Counted from the stretch's first letter, positions 26,250-35,998 are shown. The stretch is 64,000 bases of DNA from Candidatus Nanoarchaeia archaeon (GCA_028716945.1 JAQUOT010000001.1:1-64000); one strand, 5' to 3'. The notes: generated by a model from the sequence alone, not told the origin. Numbers and translations: made by a program.

Positions 26250-27710
26250 TTAAATAGAAAAAATCTTCCTTATTGTTGATTTGGCTTCTTCAATTTGCAT
26301 TTCACTTAGTTTTAATTTCCCTTCAGGAGTCCTTTCTGGTTCACTTATAATAGAATAAATTCTTTCTTTAGCTTTTGCCTGTTTTTTCATTCCTTCAGGC
26401 AAATCTGGAAATATATTTATTGCTTTATGAATATCTTCAGGAAATTTCCCAGGGTCAGCAGTTTCATAAACCACCGATAATTTATTGTTTCTCCATCCTA
26501 AGACTTTCTGCAGAGCTCTCCAACCTACCGCTCCATGTGGATCAAGAATAATATTAAAAGGAACATAAACATCTTGAATTGTTTGGTAATGTTCTGAATT
26601 AGTTACGCCTACTGATATGATATCTTTTTTCATGGCTTTTAAATCGGGCATAATATCAATAACCCCATCCCTTATAACTTTTTTAGATACCATATCTCTT
26701 TCATCATACATGTGCCCGCCATAAAAATCAACTAATCTAGCTAAATTACTTGGATGAGAAACATTCATGGCAGAGGAAGGCGAATGTTTAGTAGCTTTAA
26801 CCACATATTCCCCCGTCTCAAGGAAATCTGGAAATGCTGTATTTTCATTTACTCCACAAACAATTGAAGAAATTGGAAGTCCCATTTCTTTTGCAATTAA
26901 TGTACCCATCATATCTCCAAAATTTCCTGAAGGCACACTTGTAATCATTGGCTCTCCATTTTCTGCAATTTTTGAATAAGCAAAGAAAGGATAAACTGCT
27001 TGAGGTAATAATCTTCCTATACTAATTGAATTTGCAGAAGTAAATCTCTCTTCATCTTTAAATATTTCCCCTGCGAATTTTTTATCTCCTAAGAGAGTTT
27101 TTATTAATGCCTGACAAACATCAAAATCTCCATTTACTTCAAAAGCATAAATATTTTTATGTAATGTCGTCATTTGCCTTCTCTGACCGGCACTAATCGA
27201 ATCTTTTGGAAAAAAAACAATATTTTCAACATTGTTCAAACCATGTAAAGCATCGGCTACTGCCCCACCTGTATCTCCACTAGTTGCTACCATAACTGTT
27301 CTCTTAAGATTTTTTTCTCCTAAAAAATAATTAAGGGTTCTACCAAAAAATCTTGCAGCATAATCCTTAAAAGAATATGTTGGACCTTTAGTTAACCACA
27401 TAATATGTGTTTTTCCTTTGACAAAATCAACTTGTGTTGGAATTTTATCTTTATTATACGCATCCTCTAACAATGCTTCAAGTTTTTGAGAAGGAATTTC
27501 AGAAGTAAGGAAAGGGTTCAGAACCATAAAAGCAATCTGTGCATAAGACAGATGAGCCATCTCTTTTATTTGTTGGAGTGAAAGTTTAGGAATATCTTTT
27601 CTATCCATCATATATAATCCGTAATTAGAAGCCATACCTTTAAGAAGAGCAGTTTGAAAATCCACTACTTCTAATTTATTATTTGTGCTATAATATGTAA
27701 CTGGTTTCAT
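26250..27710 (-). CDS. thrC: Threonine synthase
   Basis: 486 residues, a normal size for the long form. It converts O-phosphohomoserine to threonine with PLP. The PLP lysine sits in TYSFKDYAARFF; the phosphate-binding loop SGDTGGAV, the SANSIS(I)GRLLPQ block and SVPSGNFGD(M)M are all present. Leaderless: the TATA box (about 27733-27745) is about 25 nt before the ATG. No other threonine-pathway gene is nearby, so the substrate must come from elsewhere in the genome or by uptake. Confidence 0.95.
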   Translation of the reverse strand: MKPVTYYSTNNKLEVVDFQTALLKGMASNYGLYMMDRKDIPKLSLQQIKEMAHLSYAQIAFMVLNPFLTSEIPSQKLEALLEDAYNKDKIPTQVDFVKGKTHIMWLTKGPTYSFKDYAARFFGRTLNYFLGEKNLKRTVMVATSGDTGGAVADALHGLNNVENIVFFPKDSISAGQRRQMTTLHKNIYAFEVNGDFDVCQALIKTLLGDKKFAGEIFKDEERFTSANSISIGRLLPQAVYPFFAYSKIAENGEPMITSVPSGNFGDMMGTLIAKEMGLPISSIVCGVNENTAFPDFLETGEYVVKATKHSPSSAMNVSHPSNLARLVDFYGGHMYDERDMVSKKVIRDGVIDIMPDLKAMKKDIISVGVTNSEHYQTIQDVYVPFNIILDPHGAVGWRALQKVLGWRNNKLSVVYETADPGKFPEDIHKAINIFPDLPEGMKKQAKAKERIYSIISEPERTPEGKLKLSEMQIEEAKSTIRKIFSI

Positions 27711-27826
27711 CTTAAATTATTAAAATGGAATATATTTATAAATCTTTTGTTTTGTTGCCACTAATTAGTAAAGTATATACCTTTCTCTAGAATATTTAAA
27801 AATTAATAAAAAAAGAAAAAAAGAAA

Positions 27827-29152
27827 TTAAAAGTTTGGATAATAGTAATAAGTTTGACCTTCAGTTAAACTTGGTTCTTCTTTCTTGCCTTTAGCACTTT
27901 TAACTGCTAAAACAATACCAAGAGCCACTATTACTAATACTAACAATGCTGTAATTCCCCATAATACGTTTTTCAAATTAATTCCACTAGCATTTGCTTT
28001 AACATCAGCACCTAATGAAATTTCTTTAACAACGTCACTACCGGATTTTACTTTTGCTGTAAACATATACAAGCCTTCGCTAGCTTCTTTGTTTGCTGTG
28101 ATATATACAAAAGCTTCTCCTACACCATTTGGACTTACTGTCACAACAGCTGGATCTACTCTTGAACTACCCCATGAATCTGTTCCAACAACTTCAACAT
28201 TGTAACTTTCAACTTTGTTTCCAAGGTTTGCTAATGTAAATCTATAAATTACACCTTCTCCTTGTTTAAGTTCTTTAGTCACTGTATCTACATTAACAAG
28301 ATTTCCTATACTTGTTCCTGCGGTACTAGTTGTAGTTGTAATTCCAGTACTTGCATCTGCTTTAGCTACATATAAGTAATATGTACTTTCAGTAGATTTG
28401 TGAAGTTTATCATATTCAGCTGTAACTTTCAACTGATAAGATCCTTCTTTTGCAGTGTCTGGTATTTTCAACATTAATTCACTGGAGGTACTAACGTGAC
28501 TTTCATCACAATCATTTTCATCACAGTAATCATCTGAATTTAATTTATCAACATAGTCTTTTACTTCTATGCCTAATTCAGGTATTGCTAACTTAACTCT
28601 TATGTCTCTTTCATTTGAAGACCCTAGGTTTTCAACTCTAACCTTTGCATACAAAGCTTTTCCAGCTTGTACTGTTAAGCCAGGATTAAAAATTACATCT
28701 TGGATCTTAACTTGGTTTTCTAAAGGTGTTATCATTAACGCATATTGTGCTGAAGCGTATTCAACTGCTTCATCATCATCGTAAAGAACGATGTGTAAAG
28801 TATAGTCATCTGTTGCATCTAAATCTTCTGGAATTTCTAATTCAAGAGATTTTATGTATGTAACATTTGCTAATGTGTTGAATCTATCTGTAGTTGCTTC
28901 AACTTCGTCATATTTGTATCCACCAATCCAAGCTTTTACTTTTACTTTATCTTGGTTGGTTGATCCGCCTTTAAGTTCAACTCTAATGTCAACAATGTCT
29001 CCTCTGTCAGCATGTATAACTGCGTTATTTGCATCTAACTCTACTCCACTAACTTGTACTTCAGTTATTGAAAGAGCTTGTGCACTTACTGCACTTACAA
29101 ACAATGCAATTACTAGTAATAATACTGCGCTCAAACATTTTGTCATGTTCAT
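27827..29152 (-). CDS. S-layer-like surface protein with C-terminal membrane anchor
   Basis: 441 residues. A clear signal peptide (CLSAVLLLVIALFVSAVSAQA) precedes three or four beta-sandwich domains of the COG1361 type and an acidic stretch (DDYCDENDCDES) likely to bind calcium. The C-terminal helix (VLWGITALLVLVIVALGIVLAV) is followed by a short tail ending YYYYPNF. The base composition is visibly richer in G+C than in the neighbours, as for a highly expressed gene. The leader of about 50 nt contains GGGGGTTAATT. It is a good candidate for an abundant envelope protein. Confidence 0.8.
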   Translation of the reverse strand: MNMTKCLSAVLLLVIALFVSAVSAQALSITEVQVSGVELDANNAVIHADRGDIVDIRVELKGGSTNQDKVKVKAWIGGYKYDEVEATTDRFNTLANVTYIKSLELEIPEDLDATDDYTLHIVLYDDDEAVEYASAQYALMITPLENQVKIQDVIFNPGLTVQAGKALYAKVRVENLGSSNERDIRVKLAIPELGIEVKDYVDKLNSDDYCDENDCDESHVSTSSELMLKIPDTAKEGSYQLKVTAEYDKLHKSTESTYYLYVAKADASTGITTTTSTAGTSIGNLVNVDTVTKELKQGEGVIYRFTLANLGNKVESYNVEVVGTDSWGSSRVDPAVVTVSPNGVGEAFVYITANKEASEGLYMFTAKVKSGSDVVKEISLGADVKANASGINLKNVLWGITALLVLVIVALGIVLAVKSAKGKKEEPSLTEGQTYYYYPNF

Positions 29153-29198
29153 TTTTTAATTAACCCCCATGTTAATTGTTTTAACCAACTCTTTTCAT

Positions 29199-29243
29199 TT
29201 TGTAGTAGTTATGTTCCATATATAAACTTTATGGTGATAACAG
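29199..29243 (-). promoter_or_regulatory. Promoter of the S-layer-like gene with operator-like sites on both sides
   Basis: The minus-strand TATA box AAAGTTTATATATGG spans about 29216-29230. CATAACTACTACAAAATG lies downstream (near 29197-29214) and GTTATCACCAT upstream (29231-29243). Both resemble the shared envelope motif, and the TATA box sits between them. Confidence 0.5.
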
Positions 29244-29277
29244 TTAGTAGTTTTTCACTACCAACTTCTACGAATAT

Positions 29278-31872
29278 TTAATTACTTTCACTTAATTTCC
29301 GTACAATCAAATAAATTCCAATCAATAATGCCAATACAAATAGTGACAAAAATGTAAATTCTAAAATTGATAACCAGTCTATTTCTTTTCCTTGTTTATT
29401 TGTAGTAGTTACATCTATTTGGAAATCAGAATTCTGTACTTCTAAATCAGAATATCTTACAGCCTTAGTGTAATCATTATAAAACTCAACTTTAGCGTTA
29501 TAATCGCCTGAAACTGCATTCTTTGGTATATCTAAACTATATTGTTTTAGTGTCGCACCAAATGGTGACAATTCATTTACACTATATATTTCTTCTAAAC
29601 CTAAATCAGCTATGCTTATTTTTACTTTCAAATTGTTTTCATCATAACTTCCATAGTTTTTTAATTGAATGTCTAGTGTCACTCTGTCTCCAGGAGACAA
29701 TTTTTCTTTGTCTGGAATTATAGAAACAATTCCTAAACTGTGTGGATTTGTTCCAGCTGTTGAATCTTGATCATTATCCCCATCTTCATCATCAGTTTCA
29801 TTTGAATCTACATGTATTGTGATTGTTGCATTAGCACTATCTCCATCATTATCTGTTACTATCAATCTAACATGATATGTTCCAGCATTTTCAAAAGTAT
29901 GTATTGGGTTTGCTAAAGTACTAAAATGAGTCTCATCAAAATTCCATAAATAAGTAAAAGGAGCATTTCCATTTACAGTTGAATTAAAGTGTACTTCTAG
30001 TTCTTCTTCTCCAGTTGTAGGGCTTGCAGTTATTGTAACTTGAGGTATTACATCACCAACAGTTACATATCTACTATAACTATCTTGCAATCCATCATTG
30101 TCTGTTACTGTTAAACCCATATGATAAATTCCTTCTTGAGCATAAGTATGATTTATATTTACTCCACTACCAACATTTCCATCTCCAAAGTTCCAAGCAT
30201 AACTAACAATTGTTCCATCTGCATCAGAAGAGTTTGAAGCATTAAATGAAACAATTTGTCCTTCATTTGGATTTGTTGGTGTAAAATTAAAATTAGCTAC
30301 AGGATCTATTAAATCTGTTTGATTAGTATCTTCTGCAACTACTATTTGAACTAATTTAGTATCTTGTGCACCGTCATCATCTGTAACAGTTAAAGTTGCA
30401 TTATAAGTTCCAGGGAAATAATAAATATGTCCTATCCAAGGTGCTTCAAAATTATAACTAAGAGTAATTCCGTCTCCAAAATTCCAACTCCATTCTACAA
30501 TTTGTCCGTCTGGATCATATGAAAGTGAAGAATTAAATAAAACTTCTTGCTCTTCTATTGGATTTAAAGGATTATAAGTGAAATTTGAAATAGGTGCTAA
30601 ATTTGTTTGATTGGTTTGATTTGAAGGTAATACAGTTATTTGTAAAACATCTGTATCTTGTAATCCATCATTGTCTGTTACTAATAAAGTAATATTATAA
30701 ATTCCTGTTTGATTATATGTATATATTGGATTTGAACCAAATATATCTATAATATTATCTCCATTAACATCCCATTCATAAGAAACAATATGTCCGTCTA
30801 AATCATAAGAAGCACTTCCATTAAAGTGTACTAATTGATTTACATAAACAGTTTGATCAGGACCAGCAATTGCTATTGGATATACATCACTATTACAATC
30901 ATGTACTATAACTTGTAAATGATCCATATTTTGTAATCCATCGTTATCAGTTACTGTTAAAGTTGCTGTATATTCACCAATTTGAGTATAATTATGATTT
31001 ACAATAGCTCCATTTGCAGCCGTACTATCTCCAAAGTTCCAAGCATAGCTAACAATTGTTCCATCATTATCATAACTTCCTAAACTAGAAAATTGTGTAT
31101 TTTCATTTAAACAAATAATTTTATCTGAACCTGCTTCTGCTATTGGTTCTTGTAATGGTGTTGGAACATCAACGTGAATATTTAATGAATTTGTTGAACT
31201 TAATTTTGTATTTTGATTACACATTGTATCAACAACATCTGTTTCTATTGAAATAATATAATCTCCTTCCATTGCAGAAGTAACTACTTGGAAAACAACA
31301 GTTTCTGTGCTATCAATATATACTTTTTTTGATTGTAAGACTTCATAAGCAACAATTCCATTTTTAATTATCTTTAATTTAACATTAGTATCTGCATCAA
31401 AGAAATTTCTAAATTCTTCAGGTCTGAATCTTGGAGCTCCTTGAGCAGCGCCATGTAAAGCACTATCTATAACTGCAGTTACAGTAATCAAATCTCCTTG
31501 TTCAGGAGTGCTATCTGAAACAGTAATGGAATTAACTGCAGCTTTGCAATTTTCTTTCTTAACAAAATTAAGTACATTTATTCCATTATATTTGTTAACT
31601 GTAAAAGCATAAGGTAAATATCCATCTTTGTATAAATATTCGGCATAATATTTTTCATCATAGAAAGTAAAAGTATATGAGTTTGAATTTGTATATGAAT
31701 TTAATATTTGACTTGGATTTGAACAAGTACTATCTGCATTGCAATTATAAGCTTGTACACTAAATCCAGGTTGATCCATATTAAAAGTGTTTGAATATTG
31801 AGCAGCAAAAACACTAGCTAAAATCAATACAAAACATAAAAATAATTTTGCTAATTTATTAAATAATTTCAT
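29278..31872 (-). CDS. PKD-repeat surface protein with C-terminal membrane anchor
   Basis: 864 residues. Signal peptide LAKLFLCFVLILASVFAAQ. Residues 30-240 form a unique beta-rich head. About five PKD domains follow, each with an AWNFGD/EWSWNFGDG-like motif and a LTVTDNDGLQD end, with a degenerate one (YLWNFDE) last. A CARDB-like module (DRVTLDIQLKNYGSYDENN) precedes the terminal helix (FTFLSLFVLALLIGIYLIV). Only one base separates its ATG from the stop of 31874-33811, so it is the second gene of an operon. It is probably a surface or carbohydrate-binding protein; ligand unknown. Confidence 0.85.
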   Translation of the reverse strand: MKLFNKLAKLFLCFVLILASVFAAQYSNTFNMDQPGFSVQAYNCNADSTCSNPSQILNSYTNSNSYTFTFYDEKYYAEYLYKDGYLPYAFTVNKYNGINVLNFVKKENCKAAVNSITVSDSTPEQGDLITVTAVIDSALHGAAQGAPRFRPEEFRNFFDADTNVKLKIIKNGIVAYEVLQSKKVYIDSTETVVFQVVTSAMEGDYIISIETDVVDTMCNQNTKLSSTNSLNIHVDVPTPLQEPIAEAGSDKIICLNENTQFSSLGSYDNDGTIVSYAWNFGDSTAANGAIVNHNYTQIGEYTATLTVTDNDGLQNMDHLQVIVHDCNSDVYPIAIAGPDQTVYVNQLVHFNGSASYDLDGHIVSYEWDVNGDNIIDIFGSNPIYTYNQTGIYNITLLVTDNDGLQDTDVLQITVLPSNQTNQTNLAPISNFTYNPLNPIEEQEVLFNSSLSYDPDGQIVEWSWNFGDGITLSYNFEAPWIGHIYYFPGTYNATLTVTDDDGAQDTKLVQIVVAEDTNQTDLIDPVANFNFTPTNPNEGQIVSFNASNSSDADGTIVSYAWNFGDGNVGSGVNINHTYAQEGIYHMGLTVTDNDGLQDSYSRYVTVGDVIPQVTITASPTTGEEELEVHFNSTVNGNAPFTYLWNFDETHFSTLANPIHTFENAGTYHVRLIVTDNDGDSANATITIHVDSNETDDEDGDNDQDSTAGTNPHSLGIVSIIPDKEKLSPGDRVTLDIQLKNYGSYDENNLKVKISIADLGLEEIYSVNELSPFGATLKQYSLDIPKNAVSGDYNAKVEFYNDYTKAVRYSDLEVQNSDFQIDVTTTNKQGKEIDWLSILEFTFLSLFVLALLIGIYLIVRKLSESN

Positions 31873-31873
31873 T

Positions 31874-33811
31874 TTAGAATAAACCTACAAGTCCCCCAGC
31901 TAATTCTCCAGCTTCTCCTGCTCCAACCACTCCGCCATCCAAAGTTCCTTGACTTACAGCTAATTCCAAAGCTTTTTCTAAAGGCATTGTTGCAACAGTA
32001 ATTCCATAAGTTGCTCCTGCAGTAGCAGCAGCACCTATTGTGAACCATTTTAATGCAGTTTTTGGTGTATTTGTAACAGCTTCAAAGAATGAAATAATTT
32101 TTACATCTAAATTTCCATTAGCATCTCTTCCTACAATATAACCAAGATATAGATTTTCTTCTTCTTTTTCAACGCCATCTCTTTGAATATAATGAGGCAT
32201 TCTTATTTTAATATGATTTAATAAATCTCCTTTAGCATAAGTATATTTAGTTGTACCAAAAGAAGCATTTGTTACCTTGTCTTCTAAACTAGTTTTTCCT
32301 TCTAAATTTATTTCATAATAATTTCCAAAAATTTGATGTAATCTCACAGGAGAGAAATCTCCTTTCTTAACTTGATTATAATTTATTTTTCCTGTTCTTA
32401 TTTGTGCTGCTAATTCTGGGCTATTTACTTTTACTAAATAAGGAGTATATCCATTTTCATTTTTTGTTCTTACCCAAAATTTATGATCTTCATTTACACT
32501 TATAGTAGATGTTTTTCCTTGAGCGTATCTCTTTTGAATATCTTCTGTACAATTTTGTGGTTTTCCTGATAACCATTGTGTAAATACTTCTGCATTAAAA
32601 GCATAAGGTTTATTTGAATTTGATTTTGTTAAGTCCTCTTCAGTAATTTTAGAATCAGGATTTTCTGAGCCCATTAAAAATTCTAATCCAACTGTAGCAC
32701 TCTTTAATTTTCCACTATCTGAATATTCAATTCTTACAGAAGCTTTTTCAGGTTGATGTGCTCTTAATAAAATACTATTATTTGATTGAGAATGGTCCAT
32801 ACTAGTATGAGCCATTGGCATTTCTTTAAGTATTTTATAATTTGGATCAACAGGTTTTAACACAACCCAATTTCCAACATTTGCTTTTGTTTTTCCATAA
32901 CTAGAACTTAATGCTTTTATTGGTTCTGAACAATTTTCAGCACAATACACTGGGAATTTAGAATTATCTTGTGTAGTTCCTTGTCCAGTTGAACCTGTCC
33001 CAGTTTCATCTGATGGAATTGTGGGAGGGAGAGCAGAGCTTCCATTATCAGAAGCTCTGTCTCTATTAGTTTGATTTTTTTCTGGGGCGGTAGAAAGATT
33101 TTTATAAGAAGCCAATATTTCATCACCTGAAGCAATTGCAACTTTATAATCTACTAAGTTCTTAGGTACATTTTTAAAAGTAGCACTTCCATTTACAATA
33201 GGAACTTTGTAACAACGATCTTTAGATTTTAATATTCCTTCTAGATTATTACCACCATTATAATTTAATGATTCTCCTTTGATTTCAAAATAAACTTCTT
33301 TTACATCTGGATTCTCTTCAGAAATTGTTTCATACATTTTATTTATATCATTTTCTTCAACGAAAAAATATTCCCCTTTTGAATCAGTATATGTTGGTCC
33401 ATCTGAAACAGTATACCCATTTCTTCCTGGATGTCTATAATGATTACCATCACAAAATTGTGAGGTTTGTTTAGGAGTTTCAACTTTGGTTGGTTTAGAA
33501 ATCTTATTTTCAACTTTGGTTGCAATTGGTTGAAGGTTTTCTTGAATATATCCTGGTTGGAGTGCTGCATCTTCTGATTCTCCAGCATCCATACTTGCAG
33601 CTAATTTAAAAGCCTCTATTTGATCTTGGCTATATACTTTTTCTGGGAAAGAAGGTTCAATACCATCATAATTTTGAGCAACAACTGCAATTGGTTTTTG
33701 ATTTTCATATCCAGATTCAGCTTTCGCTTTATAACCAGAACTTTGACTTAATAGATAACCCGCAATAATTAAAGGAGTTACTGCCTTTCTAATATAATTT
33801 GGAACTTTCAT
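31874..33811 (-). CDS. Large secreted or membrane-associated protein of unknown family
   Basis: 645 residues. The N-terminus has a basic start and a hydrophobic helix (VTPLIIAGYLLSQSSGYKAKA), a signal peptide or anchor. Low-complexity Pro/Ser/Thr/Gly linkers (GTGSTGQGTTQDN) separate beta-rich regions, with cysteines near FCDGNHYRHPGR, RCYK and YCAENC. The last 60 residues are Ala/Gly-rich and hydrophobic and may be a second membrane segment. First gene of the operon with the PKD protein, with operator-like sites on both sides of its TATA box. Family not recognised. Confidence 0.65.
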   Translation of the reverse strand: MKVPNYIRKAVTPLIIAGYLLSQSSGYKAKAESGYENQKPIAVVAQNYDGIEPSFPEKVYSQDQIEAFKLAASMDAGESEDAALQPGYIQENLQPIATKVENKISKPTKVETPKQTSQFCDGNHYRHPGRNGYTVSDGPTYTDSKGEYFFVEENDINKMYETISEENPDVKEVYFEIKGESLNYNGGNNLEGILKSKDRCYKVPIVNGSATFKNVPKNLVDYKVAIASGDEILASYKNLSTAPEKNQTNRDRASDNGSSALPPTIPSDETGTGSTGQGTTQDNSKFPVYCAENCSEPIKALSSSYGKTKANVGNWVVLKPVDPNYKILKEMPMAHTSMDHSQSNNSILLRAHQPEKASVRIEYSDSGKLKSATVGLEFLMGSENPDSKITEEDLTKSNSNKPYAFNAEVFTQWLSGKPQNCTEDIQKRYAQGKTSTISVNEDHKFWVRTKNENGYTPYLVKVNSPELAAQIRTGKINYNQVKKGDFSPVRLHQIFGNYYEINLEGKTSLEDKVTNASFGTTKYTYAKGDLLNHIKIRMPHYIQRDGVEKEEENLYLGYIVGRDANGNLDVKIISFFEAVTNTPKTALKWFTIGAAATAGATYGITVATMPLEKALELAVSQGTLDGGVVGAGEAGELAGGLVGLF

Positions 33812-33838
33812 TTTTATATTGATTTTTACCCCTAATAT

Positions 33839-33901
33839 GTAACCACTATGGAGTAAATATCTATATATAAACCTTTCGTTTTAACATCACTATATAGTAA
33901 G
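33839..33901 (-). promoter_or_regulatory. Promoter flanked by two operator-like sites
   Basis: BRE CGAAAGG and TATA TTTATATATAG (minus strand, about 33861-33879). Plus-strand GTAACCACTATGGAGTAAA (33839-33857) lies downstream and ATCACTATATAGTAAG (33886-33901) upstream. This is the clearest double-site promoter in the window, suggesting regulation by a factor that brackets the TATA box. Confidence 0.6.
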
Positions 33902-33929
33902 AACACTAAAATTACCTAAAAATTAGCTT

Positions 33930-34658
33930 TTAATTTTTATTATATTCTTTTCCAGTTAACTTTTTAATGAATTTATTGTATATATCGTAGAATTTTTTCT
34001 TTTCTAATTTCATGTCTTCAGGAGAAAGATTACTGCAATAGTTTTCAGGAACTTTATCTGAAAGGTACATTTGCGCTTGTTCTTCTGTTCCCATACTTAA
34101 AACTTTTTGTTCTAATTGATATAATTTACTATCACAGTCATTTATTTTTTGCTGTCTTTCAGCTTCTTTTTGCTTCATTATAGCTTCTAGTCTTGCTGAC
34201 TCTGCTTTTTCTGCTTCGGTTTTAAAGTAGTTTCCTTTTTCACCTAATTTTTTATCTAACCTTATTTTAAGTTCTTCATCGAATAAATGTGCAAAACCTT
34301 TTCCACCCAATACTCCTGCCAAAGCATATCTTTTCCAGGTTGGAATTTCTTTTAGTTTTTCGTCGAAAAAAGCATTGTATTCTGTTGTTAGATCTTTATT
34401 TATTTCACTTTTTTCTTCTTTATTTAATTTATCAAAATATTTACTAAAATCTTTGCTTTTTATAGAATTAACAGAATATTCGACCATTGCTCTTTCTTTA
34501 GTTTGAATTTCATCTTGAATTTTCCTTGCTTGATATCCTGCCCAACCAAATGCAGAAACTCCGCCTAAACCCAATATTCCTAAGGTAATTATACCCCATT
34601 TGAGTATTCCTTTACCCCATCTTACGGGCGCACTATTTATTATTTCTGGAACTGTCAT
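33930..34658 (-). CDS. Membrane-anchored protein with cytoplasmic-like helical domain
   Basis: 242 residues. One N-terminal helix (GILKWGIITLGILGLGGVSAFGW) is followed by a charged helical domain with a coiled-coil stretch (KTEAEKAESARLEAIMKQKEAERQQK) and two cysteines (NDCDSKLY, NYCSNL). No family recognised. Its own promoter has operator-like sites at 34679-34700 and 34720-34740 around the TATA box, which groups it with the envelope regulon. Confidence 0.6.
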   Translation of the reverse strand: MTVPEIINSAPVRWGKGILKWGIITLGILGLGGVSAFGWAGYQARKIQDEIQTKERAMVEYSVNSIKSKDFSKYFDKLNKEEKSEINKDLTTEYNAFFDEKLKEIPTWKRYALAGVLGGKGFAHLFDEELKIRLDKKLGEKGNYFKTEAEKAESARLEAIMKQKEAERQQKINDCDSKLYQLEQKVLSMGTEEQAQMYLSDKVPENYCSNLSPEDMKLEKKKFYDIYNKFIKKLTGKEYNKN

Positions 34659-34678
34659 TTTATATTAAAATATTATAT

Positions 34679-34740
34679 TACTACTAGTTTATCACACTAA
34701 TATATAAAACTTTCTATAGTATCATCTCTTTAGTGGTAAC
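34679..34740 (-). promoter_or_regulatory. Promoter with operator-like sites on both sides of TATA
   Basis: The TATA region (minus strand AGAAAGTTTTATATATTA, about 34699-34717) has TTATCACACTAAT on the plus strand below it and TATCATCTCTTTAGTGGTAAC (34720-34740) above it. The upper site matches the shared motif in the opposite orientation. Confidence 0.5.
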
Positions 34741-34758
34741 ATAATTTAAGAATAAAAA

Positions 34759-34948
34759 TGGTGGGGATGCAGGGAATCGAATTACAGAAGTATAAAATCT
34801 CTCTTATACTTTCCCTGAACTAAGGGTAACTTCATCAAGCGATGATCTATCGTACCCCGTTTATATCATTGTCTTTCGACTCATCGCTCCAATTCTGGAG
34901 CCCTTTATTTTCGGTGACTTATAGTCTTTACCGTTGAACTACATCCCC
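34759..34948 (-). tRNA. tRNA-Trp(CCA anticodon) with three apparent introns and encoded 3' CCA
   Basis: Acceptor GGGGATG/CATCCCC, then A and an encoded CCA. The anticodon stem AAGGG/CCCTT encloses loop CTCCAG...A, giving anticodon CCA. The T stem CAGGG/CCCTG encloses TTCGATT. Three insertions explain the 190-nt length: 17 nt at 34906-34922 before the anticodon stem, 67 nt at 34828-34894 in the anticodon loop after base 37, and 31 nt at 34782-34812 at the start of the T loop. Removing all three leaves exactly 72 nt plus CCA. The middle intron can form a 7-bp GCGATGA/TCATCGC helix and a GTC-GAAA-GAC hairpin. The D stem is weak, so the first boundary is the least certain. Confidence 0.85.
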
Positions 34949-35998
34949 ATCCAAAATATTTGGAATCTGGCTTAATTCGCCTTTTTCCAAAATTATAATG
35001 GTATTATCTCCTATTAAAACTTTATCTTTTTTTGGTTTTTGATTACATATTAAAAATCCTAAGTTACAAGAACTGTCCTCTAAATACCGATTTAATTGGT
35101 TTATTTGGGACATAGATATTTCTTTAGATTTATAATCTTTTATTTCTATTATTGCTTTTTTATGATTTCTTTCAAATACTATATCTGCAACACCTCTTTT
35201 AGTTTTTACTAATCTGTTGACTTTACCATAACCTCCCAGTTTAAAAGCTATTTTATCCTCAAAAGTTTTTGCTCTGTCTCTTACAGACTTTAAAACAATA
35301 CCATATAATTTTAATCTTTCATAAGGAAACTTTATTTTCGCTTGAGAATATGCTTCAAAAATCCCATTATTAAATATGTCTTGAACATGGGTTTTACAAA
35401 ATGCATTAATTTCTCTTTGAGTACAAAAAGGATTTTTCTTAATAAAATTAATTATTTCTTGTTTCTTTTTTGTTTTACGTTTTTCTTGTTTAGAGATATA
35501 ATTTATTCCTGCAGATTTGTATATCTCTTTAAAGGTTTTAAAATAAGTATAAGGTTTTGTTCTTGTTTTTTTACTTAAATCAGTAATATTTAATATAGGA
35601 TCTTTTTTAATACACTTAATTATTGCTTTAATTTTCTCTTTTTTTGAACGATTATCTATGTTTCTGGGATAATTTATTCCAGCAGTTTCAAAAGCCTCAT
35701 TAATATTTTTAAAGAATTTAGAGGAATTTATTTTAGTTATTTTTCTTATATCTTGAGTCGTAGATTTAGGATATTTTTTAATATAATCTAATATTATTTT
35801 TATTTTTTCTTCTCTCGTCTTTCTTTTAAAATTTCTTGGAGGTAACACTTTCGCATCCTTAAATGCAGATTCCATATTTGAGTATACTCTTTCTAATTTT
35901 ATCCCTAAATCCTCTTTTATTTCTTTATATGTAGTTTTAGGATGTTCTCTTATAAACTTTTTAATTTTTTCTTTTTTATAATTTAAATCATAAGACAT
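34928..35998 (-). CDS. PD-(D/E)XK nuclease with four HTH-like repeats, overlapping tRNA-Trp
   Basis: 356 residues. Residues 1-210 are four repeats of about 52 residues, each starting KKEKI.. and ending in an A-G-I-x-Y/F-P-like turn, with a helix-turn-helix look; they probably bind DNA. The C-terminal domain has a PD-(D/E)XK core: D272 in GVADIVF and E285-I-K287 in AIIEIKD, followed by a helix and GFLICNQKP. The last six codons (GDVVQR) and stop are the 5' 21 bases of tRNA-Trp. Leaderless: TATA about 36015-36027. It may be a homing-type or restriction-like nuclease; the tRNA target is inferred from position. Confidence 0.75.
   Translation of the reverse strand: MSYDLNYKKEKIKKFIREHPKTTYKEIKEDLGIKLERVYSNMESAFKDAKVLPPRNFKRKTREEKIKIILDYIKKYPKSTTQDIRKITKINSSKFFKNINEAFETAGINYPRNIDNRSKKEKIKAIIKCIKKDPILNITDLSKKTRTKPYTYFKTFKEIYKSAGINYISKQEKRKTKKKQEIINFIKKNPFCTQREINAFCKTHVQDIFNNGIFEAYSQAKIKFPYERLKLYGIVLKSVRDRAKTFEDKIAFKLGGYGKVNRLVKTKRGVADIVFERNHKKAIIEIKDYKSKEISMSQINQLNRYLEDSSCNLGFLICNQKPKKDKVLIGDNTIIILEKGELSQIPNILDGDVVQR

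Noticed and set aside
34828-34894. tRNA-Trp anticodon intron as a box C/D guide RNA, as in many euryarchaea
   Set aside because: GATGA-like C boxes occur, but I find no CTGA D box; the segment instead forms simple hairpins.
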